From Sulfurovum sp. (GTDB lineage: Bacteria > Campylobacterota > Campylobacteria > Campylobacterales > Sulfurovaceae), in contig JALTVI010000087.1 of the NCBI GenBank assembly GCA_027049035.1, positions 1-48,057 on the forward strand: DNA of 48,057 nt, written 5' to 3'. The translations under genes and the position numbers were made by a program. The notes below the pieces were generated by a model that saw only the letters and a program-made list of their open reading frames with translations, was not told where the DNA came from and did not search any database. Position 1 is the stretch's first letter, and each line of letters opens with the position of its first letter. Below are positions 1-8,714 of this stretch, piece by piece.

Positions 1-86
1 GTATAGGGCAGGTTCAGCTTTTTTGCCACAACCGCTACGGCCGAAGCGATGACAAAGAGAATGAGAATGACCGACTCGTACGACAT
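1..86 (-). CDS. N-terminus of a probable cation/proton antiporter (partial)
   Basis: The reverse strand starts with ATG at 86, preceded by AAGAGGGC as ribosome binding site, and reads 28 residues to the window edge. The peptide begins MSYESVILILFVIASAVAVV and continues AKKLNLPY: one hydrophobic helix followed by a basic 'KKLNLPY' turn. This is the usual start of CPA1/CPA2 family Na+(K+)/H+ antiporters, where the first helix is followed by a conserved Leu-Pro. The family call rests on this short stretch only, so other polytopic proteins are possible. The gene is cut by the left edge and begins 33 bases beyond the stop of the RNase gene, so it may be the last gene of the same minus-strand run. 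Confidence 0.5.
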   Translation of the reverse strand, partial: MSYESVILILFVIASAVAVVAKKLNLPY

Positions 87-119
87 GCGTGCCCTCTTCT
101 TTCCTGTGTTCCGACTATG

Positions 120-1523
120 CTAAGTCAGGTAGATGACCTCTTCGGGTTTGACGATATGGGCTTTCTCGTGCAGCTTTTTGCCCATAACCTTTCTGAGTAC
201 CTCCTGCTTCTCCTCCTCACCGTGAATGAGAAAAATACGTTTGAGGTCGTCTATGTCGCCTACCCACTTGATTATGCCGTTCTGGTCCGCATGGGCGGAA
301 AAACCGTTGATAGTGTAGACACTCGCTTTGATACGGATGTCCTCATGGTAGATCTTGACCCACTTCGCCCCGTCGACAATGCGGCGTCCAAGGGTTCCTA
401 CCGCCTGGTATCCGACGAAGAGCACCGCGTTCTTGCGGTTCCAGAGACGGTTTTTGAAGTGGTGCAGAATCCGTCCGCCCGTACACATGCCGCTTCCGGC
501 GATGATGATGGCGCGTGAATCGACTTCGTTGATGGCTTTGGAGTCATCGACACTCAGTGTGTACTCGAGACCATCGAAATCGAAGACCGTACCGTCACGC
601 TGCTTGATATCTTGGCACTCTTTGCTTAGAAGTTTCTCCGCATACTCTTTGTAGACAGCCGTTGCCTTTGTTGCCATGGGAGAGTCAAGAAATATCCGGC
701 ACTCTGGCAGTTCGCCGTTGTCGTGCATCTCTTTGAGAATACAGAGAATCTCCTGTGTGCGCTCTATGGCAAAGGATGGGATGATGACATTTCCCCAGTT
801 TTTGAGTGTTTTGGTGATGACACCCCTGAACTCTCTTTCACTCTCCAGTGCGCCCTTGTGGTTGCGGTCGCCGTAGGTCGATTCCACATAGAGATAGTCC
901 GCACGTTTGCAGGGGTGAAGATTGGGGATGACCATGTCGTTGTCGTTGCCTATGTCGCCGGAGAAGACGATCTTGCGCTTCTGGCCACCCTCTTCGTACT
1001 CTATCTCTATGTAGGCAGAGCCAAGAATGTGGCCTGCGTTTCTGTAGGTGACGGTTACATTGTCGCAGAGTTCGAAAGGTTTGTCGTATTCGGGGATGAT
1101 CTTTGGCAGGGCAAGGGCTTTTTCAACATCCTTGGTTTCATAGAGCGGTGCCTGGACAGTGTGCTCCGTACCTCGCCTCTGTGCCTTCTTGTATCGGGTC
1201 AGATAGTCTTCTTTCATGATTTTCGCACTGTCAAGCAGTACCACTTCCGCCAGCGCCAGTGTCGCTTCGGTAGCGACAAGGGTACCGTCAAACCCCTCTT
1301 TGAGCAGTTTCGGAATACGCCCAACGTGGTCGAGGTGCGCGTGGGTAACCAGCAGATAGTCCACTTCGTTCGCATCGAAATCGAAAGGGCCGTAGTTGCG
1401 GTGCTCTTCTCTGCCCTGGAACATTCCACAGTCGACCATAATTCTTTTTCCGTTGTCCAGCTCCATCAGGTGACATGAACCGGTAACGACTTCGGCAGCA
1501 CCATATGAGATGACAGTTGCCAT
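120..1523 (-). CDS. Beta-CASP metallo-beta-lactamase RNase (copy 1)
   Basis: A 467-residue protein of the MBL-fold, beta-CASP (CPSF73/Ysh1-like) family, expected to be a zinc-dependent ribonuclease in the cytoplasm. The zinc motif HAHLDH is at residues 61-66. Further family marks are GHILGSAYIE, FSGDIGND, the GSGMCTGGRILHHF block and the C-terminal NGFSAHADQ motif. The start has AAAGGATAAATC just upstream. It is the last gene of the ppsA-eno-gap-aldolase-flavoprotein run, 27 bases beyond the flavoprotein stop. A close paralogue at 30298-31698 has the same length and the zinc motif at the same residues, and it too sits beside a glycolytic gene (gpmA). Substrate specificity cannot be read from the sequence. 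Confidence 0.9.
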   Translation of the reverse strand: MATVISYGAAEVVTGSCHLMELDNGKRIMVDCGMFQGREEHRNYGPFDFDANEVDYLLVTHAHLDHVGRIPKLLKEGFDGTLVATEATLALAEVVLLDSAKIMKEDYLTRYKKAQRRGTEHTVQAPLYETKDVEKALALPKIIPEYDKPFELCDNVTVTYRNAGHILGSAYIEIEYEEGGQKRKIVFSGDIGNDNDMVIPNLHPCKRADYLYVESTYGDRNHKGALESEREFRGVITKTLKNWGNVIIPSFAIERTQEILCILKEMHDNGELPECRIFLDSPMATKATAVYKEYAEKLLSKECQDIKQRDGTVFDFDGLEYTLSVDDSKAINEVDSRAIIIAGSGMCTGGRILHHFKNRLWNRKNAVLFVGYQAVGTLGRRIVDGAKWVKIYHEDIRIKASVYTINGFSAHADQNGIIKWVGDIDDLKRIFLIHGEEEKQEVLRKVMGKKLHEKAHIVKPEEVIYLT

Positions 1524-1550
1524 GATTTATCCTTTAATATTTGTAAATAT

Positions 1551-2942
1551 TTATCTTCGCTGCATCATGCTTTTGAAGAAGACCTGTTGTGCCAGCTTAC
1601 CGAAACTTTCCGTCAAAGTAGGATGCGGATGGATCGTTTTCATCACATCCATCGCCGTCATTTCGTTGGCAACGATCAGTGAGGCTTCCCCGCTCAGTGA
1701 CGAAGCATCCTCACTGACGATCTGAATACCGCGGATAATACCGCTTTTCTTTTCAATGACATACTTCAAAAAGCCCTCAGCCGCCTTGTCGATCTGCGCT
1801 CTTGCATCGGTGGCAAAGTCGTATCTGGCTGTCTCTACCTCCATCCCCGCTTTTTCGGCATCGGCTTCACTCAATCCTACCGAAGCGATCTGCGGATCGG
1901 AAAAGAGTACCCAACTGAGTTTGTTCATGTCACTTTTGTGTTTCATCGGAGCAAAGATGTTGTGTATGGCGATTCCCGCCTGATAGGTAGCCCAGTGTGC
2001 GAACTTCGGCCCGACGTTACAGTCACCTACGGCATAGATGTTCGGCTGTGTGGTCTGCAGTGTCTCATCAACTTTGATGCCGTGTCTGTCAAACGAGACT
2101 CCGGCATTCTCAAGCCCTATCCCCTCCACATTGGCAGCACGTCCGGTGGCAATGAGCAGGTGGGGTGTGTCGAGGCTTTTGGTTTCACCGTTTTGGGTGT
2201 AATTGATGGTAAAGTCACCATCTTTGCCGTCAATCCTGCCAAAGGTGACATTCAGTCGGATGTCGATACCCGCATCGATCATTTTCTGCTGTACGACAAG
2301 GGCACTCTCTTCGTCGATGTGTTTGAGAATCCGTCCGCCGCGCTCGAGCATGCGGCAGGTCGTTCCCAGCTTGTTGAACATCTGTGCCAGTTCACAGCTG
2401 ATGGCGCCCGCACCGATAAAGGTGATCTCTTTAGGTAGATCGCTGTGCTTGAAAACGTCGGCATTGGTCCATGCATGGGCGACACCATCGCCCTCGAATG
2501 GCGGCATAAAGGCATCGGCTCCCGTTGCTACAATGGCATAGTCAAACGACACCTTCTCACCATCAATGTCAAGGGTGTTGGCATCGACAAAAGCAGCACT
2601 GCCCTGTTTGAACCTGAGATTGGGGAAACGTTCCATCTGTTTCAGTGCTCCCATAGAGCGCTGTTTGACGATTTGCGCTTTGTCCGCAAGCACCGCTTCC
2701 CAGTGAATCTGCCCTTTGGTCTCCACATCGATATGAAAGGCTTTCATCTCTTTGAGCATGGCAAAACGGTTGGCGGCATTTTCGAGTACCTTTGAGGGGA
2801 TACACCCTTCAAAAAGACACTCTCCGCCGGGTGCATCGCGTTTATCGACAAGCAGCACCTTTTTGCCAAACTGTGCGGCAGCCATCGCTGCGGGAGTACC
2901 GCCGGGACCGGCACCAAGCACGACAAGGTCATATGTTTCCAT
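1551..2942 (-). CDS. Dihydrolipoamide dehydrogenase-like FAD disulfide oxidoreductase
   Basis: A 463-residue class I pyridine nucleotide-disulfide oxidoreductase. The FAD-binding VVLGAGPGGTPAAMAA is near the N-terminus, the redox pair is C42-x4-C47 (ECLFEGCIPSK), and the NAD(P)-binding domain (FIGAGAISCELAQMFNKLG) lies in the middle. The second FAD motif is YAVGDCN, and the C-terminal catalytic HPHPTLTE places the His-Glu dyad. The family includes lipoamide dehydrogenase, mercuric reductase and soluble transhydrogenase. No E1/E2 dehydrogenase subunits are nearby, so the substrate is unknown. ATG 2942 is preceded by AGGATAAACC, which overlaps the stop of the aldolase gene, so the two are translationally close. 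Confidence 0.82.
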   Translation of the reverse strand: METYDLVVLGAGPGGTPAAMAAAQFGKKVLLVDKRDAPGGECLFEGCIPSKVLENAANRFAMLKEMKAFHIDVETKGQIHWEAVLADKAQIVKQRSMGALKQMERFPNLRFKQGSAAFVDANTLDIDGEKVSFDYAIVATGADAFMPPFEGDGVAHAWTNADVFKHSDLPKEITFIGAGAISCELAQMFNKLGTTCRMLERGGRILKHIDEESALVVQQKMIDAGIDIRLNVTFGRIDGKDGDFTINYTQNGETKSLDTPHLLIATGRAANVEGIGLENAGVSFDRHGIKVDETLQTTQPNIYAVGDCNVGPKFAHWATYQAGIAIHNIFAPMKHKSDMNKLSWVLFSDPQIASVGLSEADAEKAGMEVETARYDFATDARAQIDKAAEGFLKYVIEKKSGIIRGIQIVSEDASSLSGEASLIVANEMTAMDVMKTIHPHPTLTESFGKLAQQVFFKSMMQRR

Positions 2943-2945
2943 GGT

Positions 2946-3848
2946 TTATCCTTCCAGTATTTTCAGGGCTTCTTCTACCGAAGCGTTCTTGACGGTCACC
3001 GCGTAGATGGCATCTGCCATACGGATCGCTTCATCGAGCGGACGCTGGTGAATGTTTCGTCCGGTACCGTTACCTCTGCTGCCTCCCTTGTGGATCTGCT
3101 CATGCAGTTCCATTAGGAAAGCTTCGGGAGCGACTTTGTCTCCGCCTTCACAGAGCACACCGGTGCGCCCTGCGGCAGTGGTTACTTCCACCAGTCCGTC
3201 CGTGTCGAGCTCGCCGTCAATGTAAGGTACTTTGAGTTTGGCAAAATCGGCTCCGAGTGCTGCACCCACACCGGCTGCACCGGCTATGAGGTGGCGGTCA
3301 TGCTGGTCTTTGACGAAGTTGCCTTTGGGGTAGATCCACAGCACCGCGATCCAACCGTTGAGGTGTGCTTCATGGACGATGCGCGCCGCTTCACGCAGCA
3401 TGGCATGTTCGTGTTCGCTGCCGAGGTAAAGCGTGTAGCCAACGCCACGGATGTCCAGACCGCTGCTCTTTTGGAAACGTACCACATCTTCGACCTCCAG
3501 CCACTGCTGTGAGTACGGGTCTTTGGCACTGTAGGGAATGAGGTTGGTTTTGGCGTTGAGTTTCACGAGGTATGGAATGTCGGGGTAGTCGCGTCCGTAG
3601 CGCGTAATGAGCCCGAACTGGGTAGCGAAAACACCGATATCCGCCTGTGAAGCGATTTTGAAGAGGTGTTCGGGGTCGTTGTCCTCAAGGGGAATCCCCT
3701 CGCCGTAAAAGTCGTTGTTGAGATGTTCTACTTTCTGGTCACCGGCAAAGAGCATCAAGCGTCCGCTCCCTCCGGTGGTCTTTTCGAAATTCTCGATAAA
3801 CGCTTTTTCCTTGTCGGCAGGTACGTCTGCAGGTAGATAAAGTTGCAT
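2946..3848 (-). CDS. Class I fructose-bisphosphate aldolase (archaeal/DhnA-like type)
   Basis: A 300-residue protein of the class I aldolase DhnA/DeoC-like family, which forms a Schiff base with an active-site lysine and cleaves or builds fructose-1,6-bisphosphate. The supporting segments are an early FAGDQKVEHLN, a KLNAKTNLIPYS strand with its lysine, the GADFAKLKVPYID strand (K204/K206 are the Schiff-base candidates) and a C-terminal phosphate-binding GGSRGNGTGRN loop. A strong AAGGAGGGGGG precedes ATG 3848. It lies 10 bases after the gap stop in the gluconeogenic operon, which supports the aldolase role over other DhnA-family functions. No class II zinc aldolase features are present. Confidence 0.82.
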   Translation of the reverse strand: MQLYLPADVPADKEKAFIENFEKTTGGSGRLMLFAGDQKVEHLNNDFYGEGIPLEDNDPEHLFKIASQADIGVFATQFGLITRYGRDYPDIPYLVKLNAKTNLIPYSAKDPYSQQWLEVEDVVRFQKSSGLDIRGVGYTLYLGSEHEHAMLREAARIVHEAHLNGWIAVLWIYPKGNFVKDQHDRHLIAGAAGVGAALGADFAKLKVPYIDGELDTDGLVEVTTAAGRTGVLCEGGDKVAPEAFLMELHEQIHKGGSRGNGTGRNIHQRPLDEAIRMADAIYAVTVKNASVEEALKILEG

Positions 3849-3858
3849 CCCCCCCTCC

Positions 3859-4872
3859 TTACGCGTTCATTTTGGAAGCGACGAAGTCAGCCAGTTCCAG
3901 CAGTCTCTGGGAGTAGCCGTACTCGTTGTCGTACCACGCCAGCACTTTGACCATGCGATCCCCCACTACAGCGGTAGAGAGACCGTCGATGATGCTTGAG
4001 TGGCGGTTGCCAAGGATGTCAGTGGAGACAATCTCGTCGGTGGTGAACTCCAGAATCCCCTTGAGTTCATTCTGCGAAGCGGTTTCGTATGCCGCATTCA
4101 CCGTTTCAACTGTCACCGGTTTGTTCAGCAGCGCGACAATCTCCGTAATGGCACCGTCGGGTACAGGCACTCGCAGCGCCATCGCTTCCATTTTCCCCTG
4201 CAGTGCAGGGATGACCTCTGTCGTCGCAATCGCCGCTCCCGTTGTAGTCGGGATGATATTTACCGCCGCCGCACGTCCGCGTCTGCGTTTTTTGGCACGC
4301 TTGTCCACGGTTGTCTGGCTGGAGGTGTAGGCATGTGTGGTGGTGATCATCGCATTTTCCACGCCGAAGTTCTCTTCAAGGACTTTCATCGCCGGTGCAA
4401 GCGAGTTTGTCGTACACGATGCGTTGGAGAGTATATGGTGCGCGTCAGGGTCGTACTCGTTCTGGTTTACGCCCAGTACGATGGTCTTGTCCACATTCTT
4501 GCCCGGTGCGGAGATAATGACCTTCTTCGCTCCTGCCTCGATGTGTTGCGCAGCAAGCGAACCTTCGGTAAAGTGCCCCGTACACTCGAGGACAATATCG
4601 ATGTTCATCTCTTTCCACGGCAGTTCCAGCGGGTTGTGACTGCTGACAATAGCGATTTCGTGCCCGTCAATGATGAGCTTGTTCTCTTCCGTGCTGATAT
4701 CGAAATCCGCCCGTCCGTGCACGGAATCATACTTCAGCAGGTAAGCAGCATCTTCCACACTCGATGTATTGGCTGCAACGATTTCACAGTTTTTTGGCAG
4801 TGCATGGATATAGTGTCTGAGTACCTGGTTCCCGATGCGTCCCAGTCCGTTGATTGCTACACGTTTTTTCAT
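3859..4872 (-). CDS. gap: Glyceraldehyde-3-phosphate dehydrogenase
   Basis: A 337-residue type I GAPDH, interconverting glyceraldehyde-3-phosphate and 1,3-bisphosphoglycerate. The Rossmann start is INGLGRIGNQVLRH, the catalytic Cys153 lies in SNASCTTNSLAP, the histidine is in TTHAYTSSQTT, and the family end is KVLAWYDNEYGYSQR. After the second beta strand the sequence is AANTSSVEDA, where NAD-specific enzymes carry an Asp (for example the IND of E. coli GapA); no acidic residue follows the strand directly. This favours NADP or dual use and a biosynthetic direction, as in GapB-type enzymes, but is inference. A basic stretch KRAKKRRRGR replaces the usual S-loop sequence. RBS GGAGAACAGT precedes ATG 4872. 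Confidence 0.95.
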   Translation of the reverse strand: MKKRVAINGLGRIGNQVLRHYIHALPKNCEIVAANTSSVEDAAYLLKYDSVHGRADFDISTEENKLIIDGHEIAIVSSHNPLELPWKEMNIDIVLECTGHFTEGSLAAQHIEAGAKKVIISAPGKNVDKTIVLGVNQNEYDPDAHHILSNASCTTNSLAPAMKVLEENFGVENAMITTTHAYTSSQTTVDKRAKKRRRGRAAAVNIIPTTTGAAIATTEVIPALQGKMEAMALRVPVPDGAITEIVALLNKPVTVETVNAAYETASQNELKGILEFTTDEIVSTDILGNRHSSIIDGLSTAVVGDRMVKVLAWYDNEYGYSQRLLELADFVASKMNA

Positions 4873-4887
4873 ACTGTTCTCCTTTGT

Positions 4888-6165
4888 TTATTTCCAGTAG
4901 TATTGGGCATCGTCACCCAGTGCATGTTCGATTTCGATGATGCGGTTGTACTTGGCGAGGCGCTCGCTGCGTGATGCCGAACCGCTTTTGAGGTGTCCGC
5001 TCTGCATGGCGACCGCGAAGTCGGCAAGGAACGTGTCAGCCGTTTCACCGGAGCGGTGGGAGAGGAATGCTCTCCATCCGTTCTCCAGACAGAGTCTGAC
5101 CGCTTCGACCGTTTCGGTAACCGTACCGATCTGGTTGAGTTTGATCAAAGAGGCGTTGGCGGTATGTTCCGCAATACCACGTGAGATGAACTTAGTGTTG
5201 GTGACGAAGATGTCGTCACCGACCACCTCTATCTTGTCTCCCAGTGTTTTTGTAAACTGGGCAAACCCTTCCCAGTCCTCTTCTGCCAGCGGGTCTTCCC
5301 ACAGAATGATGGGGTATTTCTTCACCCACTCCTCTGCCAGCGCGATGAGGTCGCTGCTCTGCATTTTCCCGGCACCCGACCACTTCAGGTCGTAATGCCC
5401 TTTTTTGTCCGTGGAAAATGAGGTAGCGGCACTGTCGATGGCAATGGAGATGTCCTCTCCAGGTCTGTAGCCGCTCTTTTCGATCGCTTCGACGATGAGC
5501 TCTATGGCCTCTTCGTTGCTGCCGAGGTTGGGGGAGAATCCGCCCTCATCACCTACCGAAGTGGCAAGTCCTCTATCGTGCAGGAGTCCCTTTAGAGTAT
5601 GAAAGGTCTCCGCCACATAGCGCAGCCCTTCGCTGAAGCTTGGCGCACCGTGCGGCACGGCCATGAACTCCTGAAAATCCACACTGTTGTCGGCATGTTC
5701 TCCTCCGTTGAGGATGTTCATGCAGGGTACGGGCAGTCTGCGCGCTTCGGCACCGCCGAGGTAACGGTAGAGCGGAGTGTTCAGGCTTTGCGCCGCCGCT
5801 TTGGCTGCCGCCATGGAGACACCGAGAATCGCATTGGCACCCAGATGGCTTTTGTCTTCGGTACCGTCAAGCTCTATGAGTGTACGGTCGATCTTTGCCT
5901 GCTCGGAAGCGTCCATCCCTTTGAGCACCGGCGCGATCTGATCGATGACATTGGCACACGCCTTGCGTACTCCTTTGCCTTTGTAACGGTGCATATCCCC
6001 GTCACGCAGCTCATGGGCTTCATACTCGCCGGTACTGGCACCTGATGGTACGGAAGCACTTACCTCGGTACCGTCTTCCAGTGCCATCAGCACCCTTACT
6101 GTCGGGTTGCCTCGTGAGTCGAGGATCTCCACCGCATCGATCGATTGAATGTTACTCTTTGTCAT
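4888..6165 (-). CDS. eno: Enolase
   Basis: A 425-residue enolase interconverting 2-phosphoglycerate and PEP. Motifs in order: EILDSRGNPTV, SVPSGASTGEYEA, NGGEHADNSVDFQEFM, GDEGGFSPN (catalytic Glu), WEDPLAEEDW, LIKLNQIGT (catalytic Lys), LSHRSGET and GHLKSGSASRSERLAKYN. All metal and catalytic residues expected for the family are visible. Two adjacent ATG codons (6168 and 6165) follow AGGAGCAG; the second has the better spacing and is chosen, giving one residue less. It lies only 9 bases from the ppsA stop. In Campylobacterota the housekeeping eno is commonly next to recA, so this may be a second, pathway-dedicated copy, but that cannot be tested here. Confidence 0.96.
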   Translation of the reverse strand: MTKSNIQSIDAVEILDSRGNPTVRVLMALEDGTEVSASVPSGASTGEYEAHELRDGDMHRYKGKGVRKACANVIDQIAPVLKGMDASEQAKIDRTLIELDGTEDKSHLGANAILGVSMAAAKAAAQSLNTPLYRYLGGAEARRLPVPCMNILNGGEHADNSVDFQEFMAVPHGAPSFSEGLRYVAETFHTLKGLLHDRGLATSVGDEGGFSPNLGSNEEAIELIVEAIEKSGYRPGEDISIAIDSAATSFSTDKKGHYDLKWSGAGKMQSSDLIALAEEWVKKYPIILWEDPLAEEDWEGFAQFTKTLGDKIEVVGDDIFVTNTKFISRGIAEHTANASLIKLNQIGTVTETVEAVRLCLENGWRAFLSHRSGETADTFLADFAVAMQSGHLKSGSASRSERLAKYNRIIEIEHALGDDAQYYWK

Positions 6166-6174
6166 CATCTGCTC

Positions 6175-8589
6175 CTATCTTCCCAGTCTCTTTTCAAGAT
6201 CGACAATTTTCGGCAGTGTACTCAGGACGCTGTCGGGGTTGAGGCTGATCGAGTCGATGCCAAGCTTCACGAGGTACTCCGCCACTTCAGGGTAGTCTGA
6301 CGGTGCCTGTCCGCAGATGCCGCTGTGGCGTTTGTTGCGCTGTGCACCCTCAACCGCCATCTGAATCATCTTCAGTACACCGGGGTCACGCTCGTCGTAG
6401 TCGAATGCGACAATCTCGCTGTCACGGTCGACACCCAGTGTCAGCTGTGTCAGGTCGTTGCTTCCGATACTGAAACCGTCGAAGATTTTGCTGAATTCGT
6501 CAATGGAGATGACATTGTTGGGAATCTCGCACATCACATAGATCTTCAGGCCGTTCTCGCCCTGTTTGAGGCCGTACTTCGCCATCGTGTCGATGACACG
6601 CTGTCCCTCCTCCACACGGCGGCAGAATGGAATCATCAGCGTGACATTGTCAAAGCCCATCTCGTCACGCACACGCTTCATCGCCGCACACTCGAGAGCG
6701 AAACCCTCTTCGTAGGCGGGGTGCGCATAACGCGCCGCGCCGCGGAAGCCGATCATCGGGTTGTCTTCGGTCGGTTCGAAGAACTTTCCGCCAAGCAGGG
6801 AGGCGTATTCGTTGGACTTGAAGTCACTCATACGCACAACACACGGTTTGGGGTAAACGGTTGCTGCGATGGTCGCCACCCCCTCACTCAGGCGTTTGAC
6901 AAAGAAAGTCTCAAAGTCTTCATAGCCTTCGGTCAGCTCCGTCAACGCTTTGCGTGTGGCATCGTCGGTCTTTTCGGGATGTCGCAGTGCCATAGGGTGT
7001 GCTTTGATGTCGTTGTTGATAATGAACTCCATGCGCGCCAGCCCGATGCCGTCAACCGGCAGCGAAGCCAGTGAGAATGCGATGTCCGGATCACCGAGGT
7101 TCATCATGATTTCCGTTTTGGTTTTCGGCAGCGCGCTCAGGTCGGTCTCCTGCACTTCAAAGGGAAGTTTGCCCTCGTAGACATAGCCCGTTTCCCCTTC
7201 TGCACAGCTGACGGTCACCTCCTGACCGTCTTTGAGCACTTCGGTTGCATTGACCGCACCTACCACTGCCGGAAGTCCCAGCTCACGGCTGACAATCGCC
7301 GCATGGCAGGTACGCCCGCCCTTGTTGGTGACAATGGCGGAGGCGATCTTCATCACCGGCTCCCAGTCGGGTGTGGTGATGTCGGCAACCAGCACTTCTC
7401 CGGGCTTGAAGCTGTCCATCTCCTTGACATCGTTGATGACGTGCACTTTCCCAGCACCGATCTTGGTACCCACGGCACGCCCTGTCGTGAGCACTTTTCC
7501 TTTCTCTTTGAGGCGGTAGAGCTTCAGCACGGAGCCTTTCTGCTGCGACTCCACCGTTTCGGGACGTGCCTGAACCATATAGAGGTGTCCGTCTTCCCCG
7601 TCTTTTGCCCACTCCATATCCATCGGCTTGTGGTAGCCGGCTTTTTCGGAGTAGTGGTTCTCTACCTTGATGGCGTAGTCTGCCAGTACCATCACATCCT
7701 CATCGCTCAGGGCAAAGCGTTTGCGCTCATCGGGCGTTGTTTCGACATTTTTGGTGTACTCCACAGCCATGTTACTGACATTGGCCTCTTTGGTAAAGAC
7801 CATTTTGAGCGCCTTGCTTCCCAAACGCCGCTTGAGTACCGCACGATGCCCTTTGTTGAACGTCGGCTTATGTACATAGAAGCTGTCGGGGTCAATGGTA
7901 CCAAGCACCACGTTCTCTCCCAGACCGAACGCGGCGTTGATAAATACGACATCACGAAAGCCCGTTTCGGTATCGAGACTGAACATCACACCGCTTGCGC
8001 CGATGTCGCTGCGTACCATTTTCATAACCACTGCGGAGAGGTAAACCTTGTAGTAGTCGAAGCCGTGGTCGTACTTGTAGTGCAAAGAGCGGTCGGTGAA
8101 GTTGGAAGCAAGACAGCGCATATACGAATCGAGCAGCTGCTCTTCGTTCTGAATATGCAGGTAGGTTTCGTTCTGTCCCGCAAAGGATGCTTCGGGGGAG
8201 TCTTCGGCGGTGGCGGAGGAGCGTACGGCAACTGAGAGGTGTTCGCCGTACTCCTCCTTGAGTTTGGCATAGTTGTCGAGGATCTCCTCTTTGAGGTCAT
8301 CAGGGATCGTCGCATTGTAGATCAGGTCACGGCACGCCGCGCCGCGCTCCTGCAGCTGTTTAACATTGTCGGGATCGAGGTCGTCAAGCTGTGCGTGGAG
8401 CTTCTCCCAGAGGTTGTTGTAATCAAGAATGTATTTGTACGCAGACGCCGTTACGGCAAAACCGTTTGGCACACGCACCCCCTCTTTGGTAAGGTTCCGG
8501 TACATTTCGCCAAGTGAAGCGTTCTTGCCCCCTACTTCGGCGACATCCTCAATGCCTATTTCGCTGAACCATTTGATATTCTGACTCAT
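6175..8589 (-). CDS. ppsA: Phosphoenolpyruvate synthase
   Basis: An 804-residue PEP synthase: pyruvate + ATP + H2O to PEP + AMP + Pi, the committing step of gluconeogenesis from pyruvate. The N-terminal PPDK-like ATP-grasp domain starts VGGKNASLGEMYRNL and contains AVRSSATAEDSPEASFAGQ. The swivelling phosphohistidine domain has GGRTCHAAIVSRELGLPAVVG with the catalytic His. The C-terminal PEP barrel has MCEIPNNVISIDEF and GSNDLTQLTLGVDRD. An upstream in-frame ATG at 8631 is less likely: the ATG at 8589 has AAAAGGATGCACA before it and gives the family N-terminus MSQNIKWFSEIG. First gene of a six-gene minus-strand run. Confidence 0.96.
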   Translation of the reverse strand: MSQNIKWFSEIGIEDVAEVGGKNASLGEMYRNLTKEGVRVPNGFAVTASAYKYILDYNNLWEKLHAQLDDLDPDNVKQLQERGAACRDLIYNATIPDDLKEEILDNYAKLKEEYGEHLSVAVRSSATAEDSPEASFAGQNETYLHIQNEEQLLDSYMRCLASNFTDRSLHYKYDHGFDYYKVYLSAVVMKMVRSDIGASGVMFSLDTETGFRDVVFINAAFGLGENVVLGTIDPDSFYVHKPTFNKGHRAVLKRRLGSKALKMVFTKEANVSNMAVEYTKNVETTPDERKRFALSDEDVMVLADYAIKVENHYSEKAGYHKPMDMEWAKDGEDGHLYMVQARPETVESQQKGSVLKLYRLKEKGKVLTTGRAVGTKIGAGKVHVINDVKEMDSFKPGEVLVADITTPDWEPVMKIASAIVTNKGGRTCHAAIVSRELGLPAVVGAVNATEVLKDGQEVTVSCAEGETGYVYEGKLPFEVQETDLSALPKTKTEIMMNLGDPDIAFSLASLPVDGIGLARMEFIINNDIKAHPMALRHPEKTDDATRKALTELTEGYEDFETFFVKRLSEGVATIAATVYPKPCVVRMSDFKSNEYASLLGGKFFEPTEDNPMIGFRGAARYAHPAYEEGFALECAAMKRVRDEMGFDNVTLMIPFCRRVEEGQRVIDTMAKYGLKQGENGLKIYVMCEIPNNVISIDEFSKIFDGFSIGSNDLTQLTLGVDRDSEIVAFDYDERDPGVLKMIQMAVEGAQRNKRHSGICGQAPSDYPEVAEYLVKLGIDSISLNPDSVLSTLPKIVDLEKRLGR

Positions 8590-8625
8590 TGTGCATCCTT
8601 TTTTGGGTTTTGTGTTTTCTTCGCT

Positions 8626-8637
8626 GCGCAAATGCGC
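8626..8637 (-). other. Small leader hairpin of ppsA
   Basis: GCGCATTTGCGC on the minus strand, in the predicted 5' leader of ppsA between the -10 and the RBS, can form a 4-5 bp stem with a tiny loop. Function unknown; it may only stabilise the mRNA end. Confidence 0.3.
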
Positions 8638-8647
8638 CTCTACTAAA

Positions 8648-8690
8648 AGTATACTCCTATTTCTGTTTACTATTTGTTAGACTTATCATT
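8648..8690 (-). promoter_or_regulatory. ppsA operon promoter with half-degenerate CRP-like site
   Basis: A minus-strand TATACT (-10) occupies 8653-8648. TGTTA-GACTTA-TCATT at 8675-8690 matches TGTnA-N6-TnACA fully in the promoter-proximal half and loosely in the other. It ends 22 bases from the -10, the same spacing as at three full sites in this window (10008, 16708, 31756). There is no good -35 hexamer, which fits an activator-dependent promoter. The regulator gene at 8715-9437 lies immediately upstream. Confidence 0.45.
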
Positions 8691-8714
8691 TTATTAAAAT
8701 TATAAGTCCTGCTT

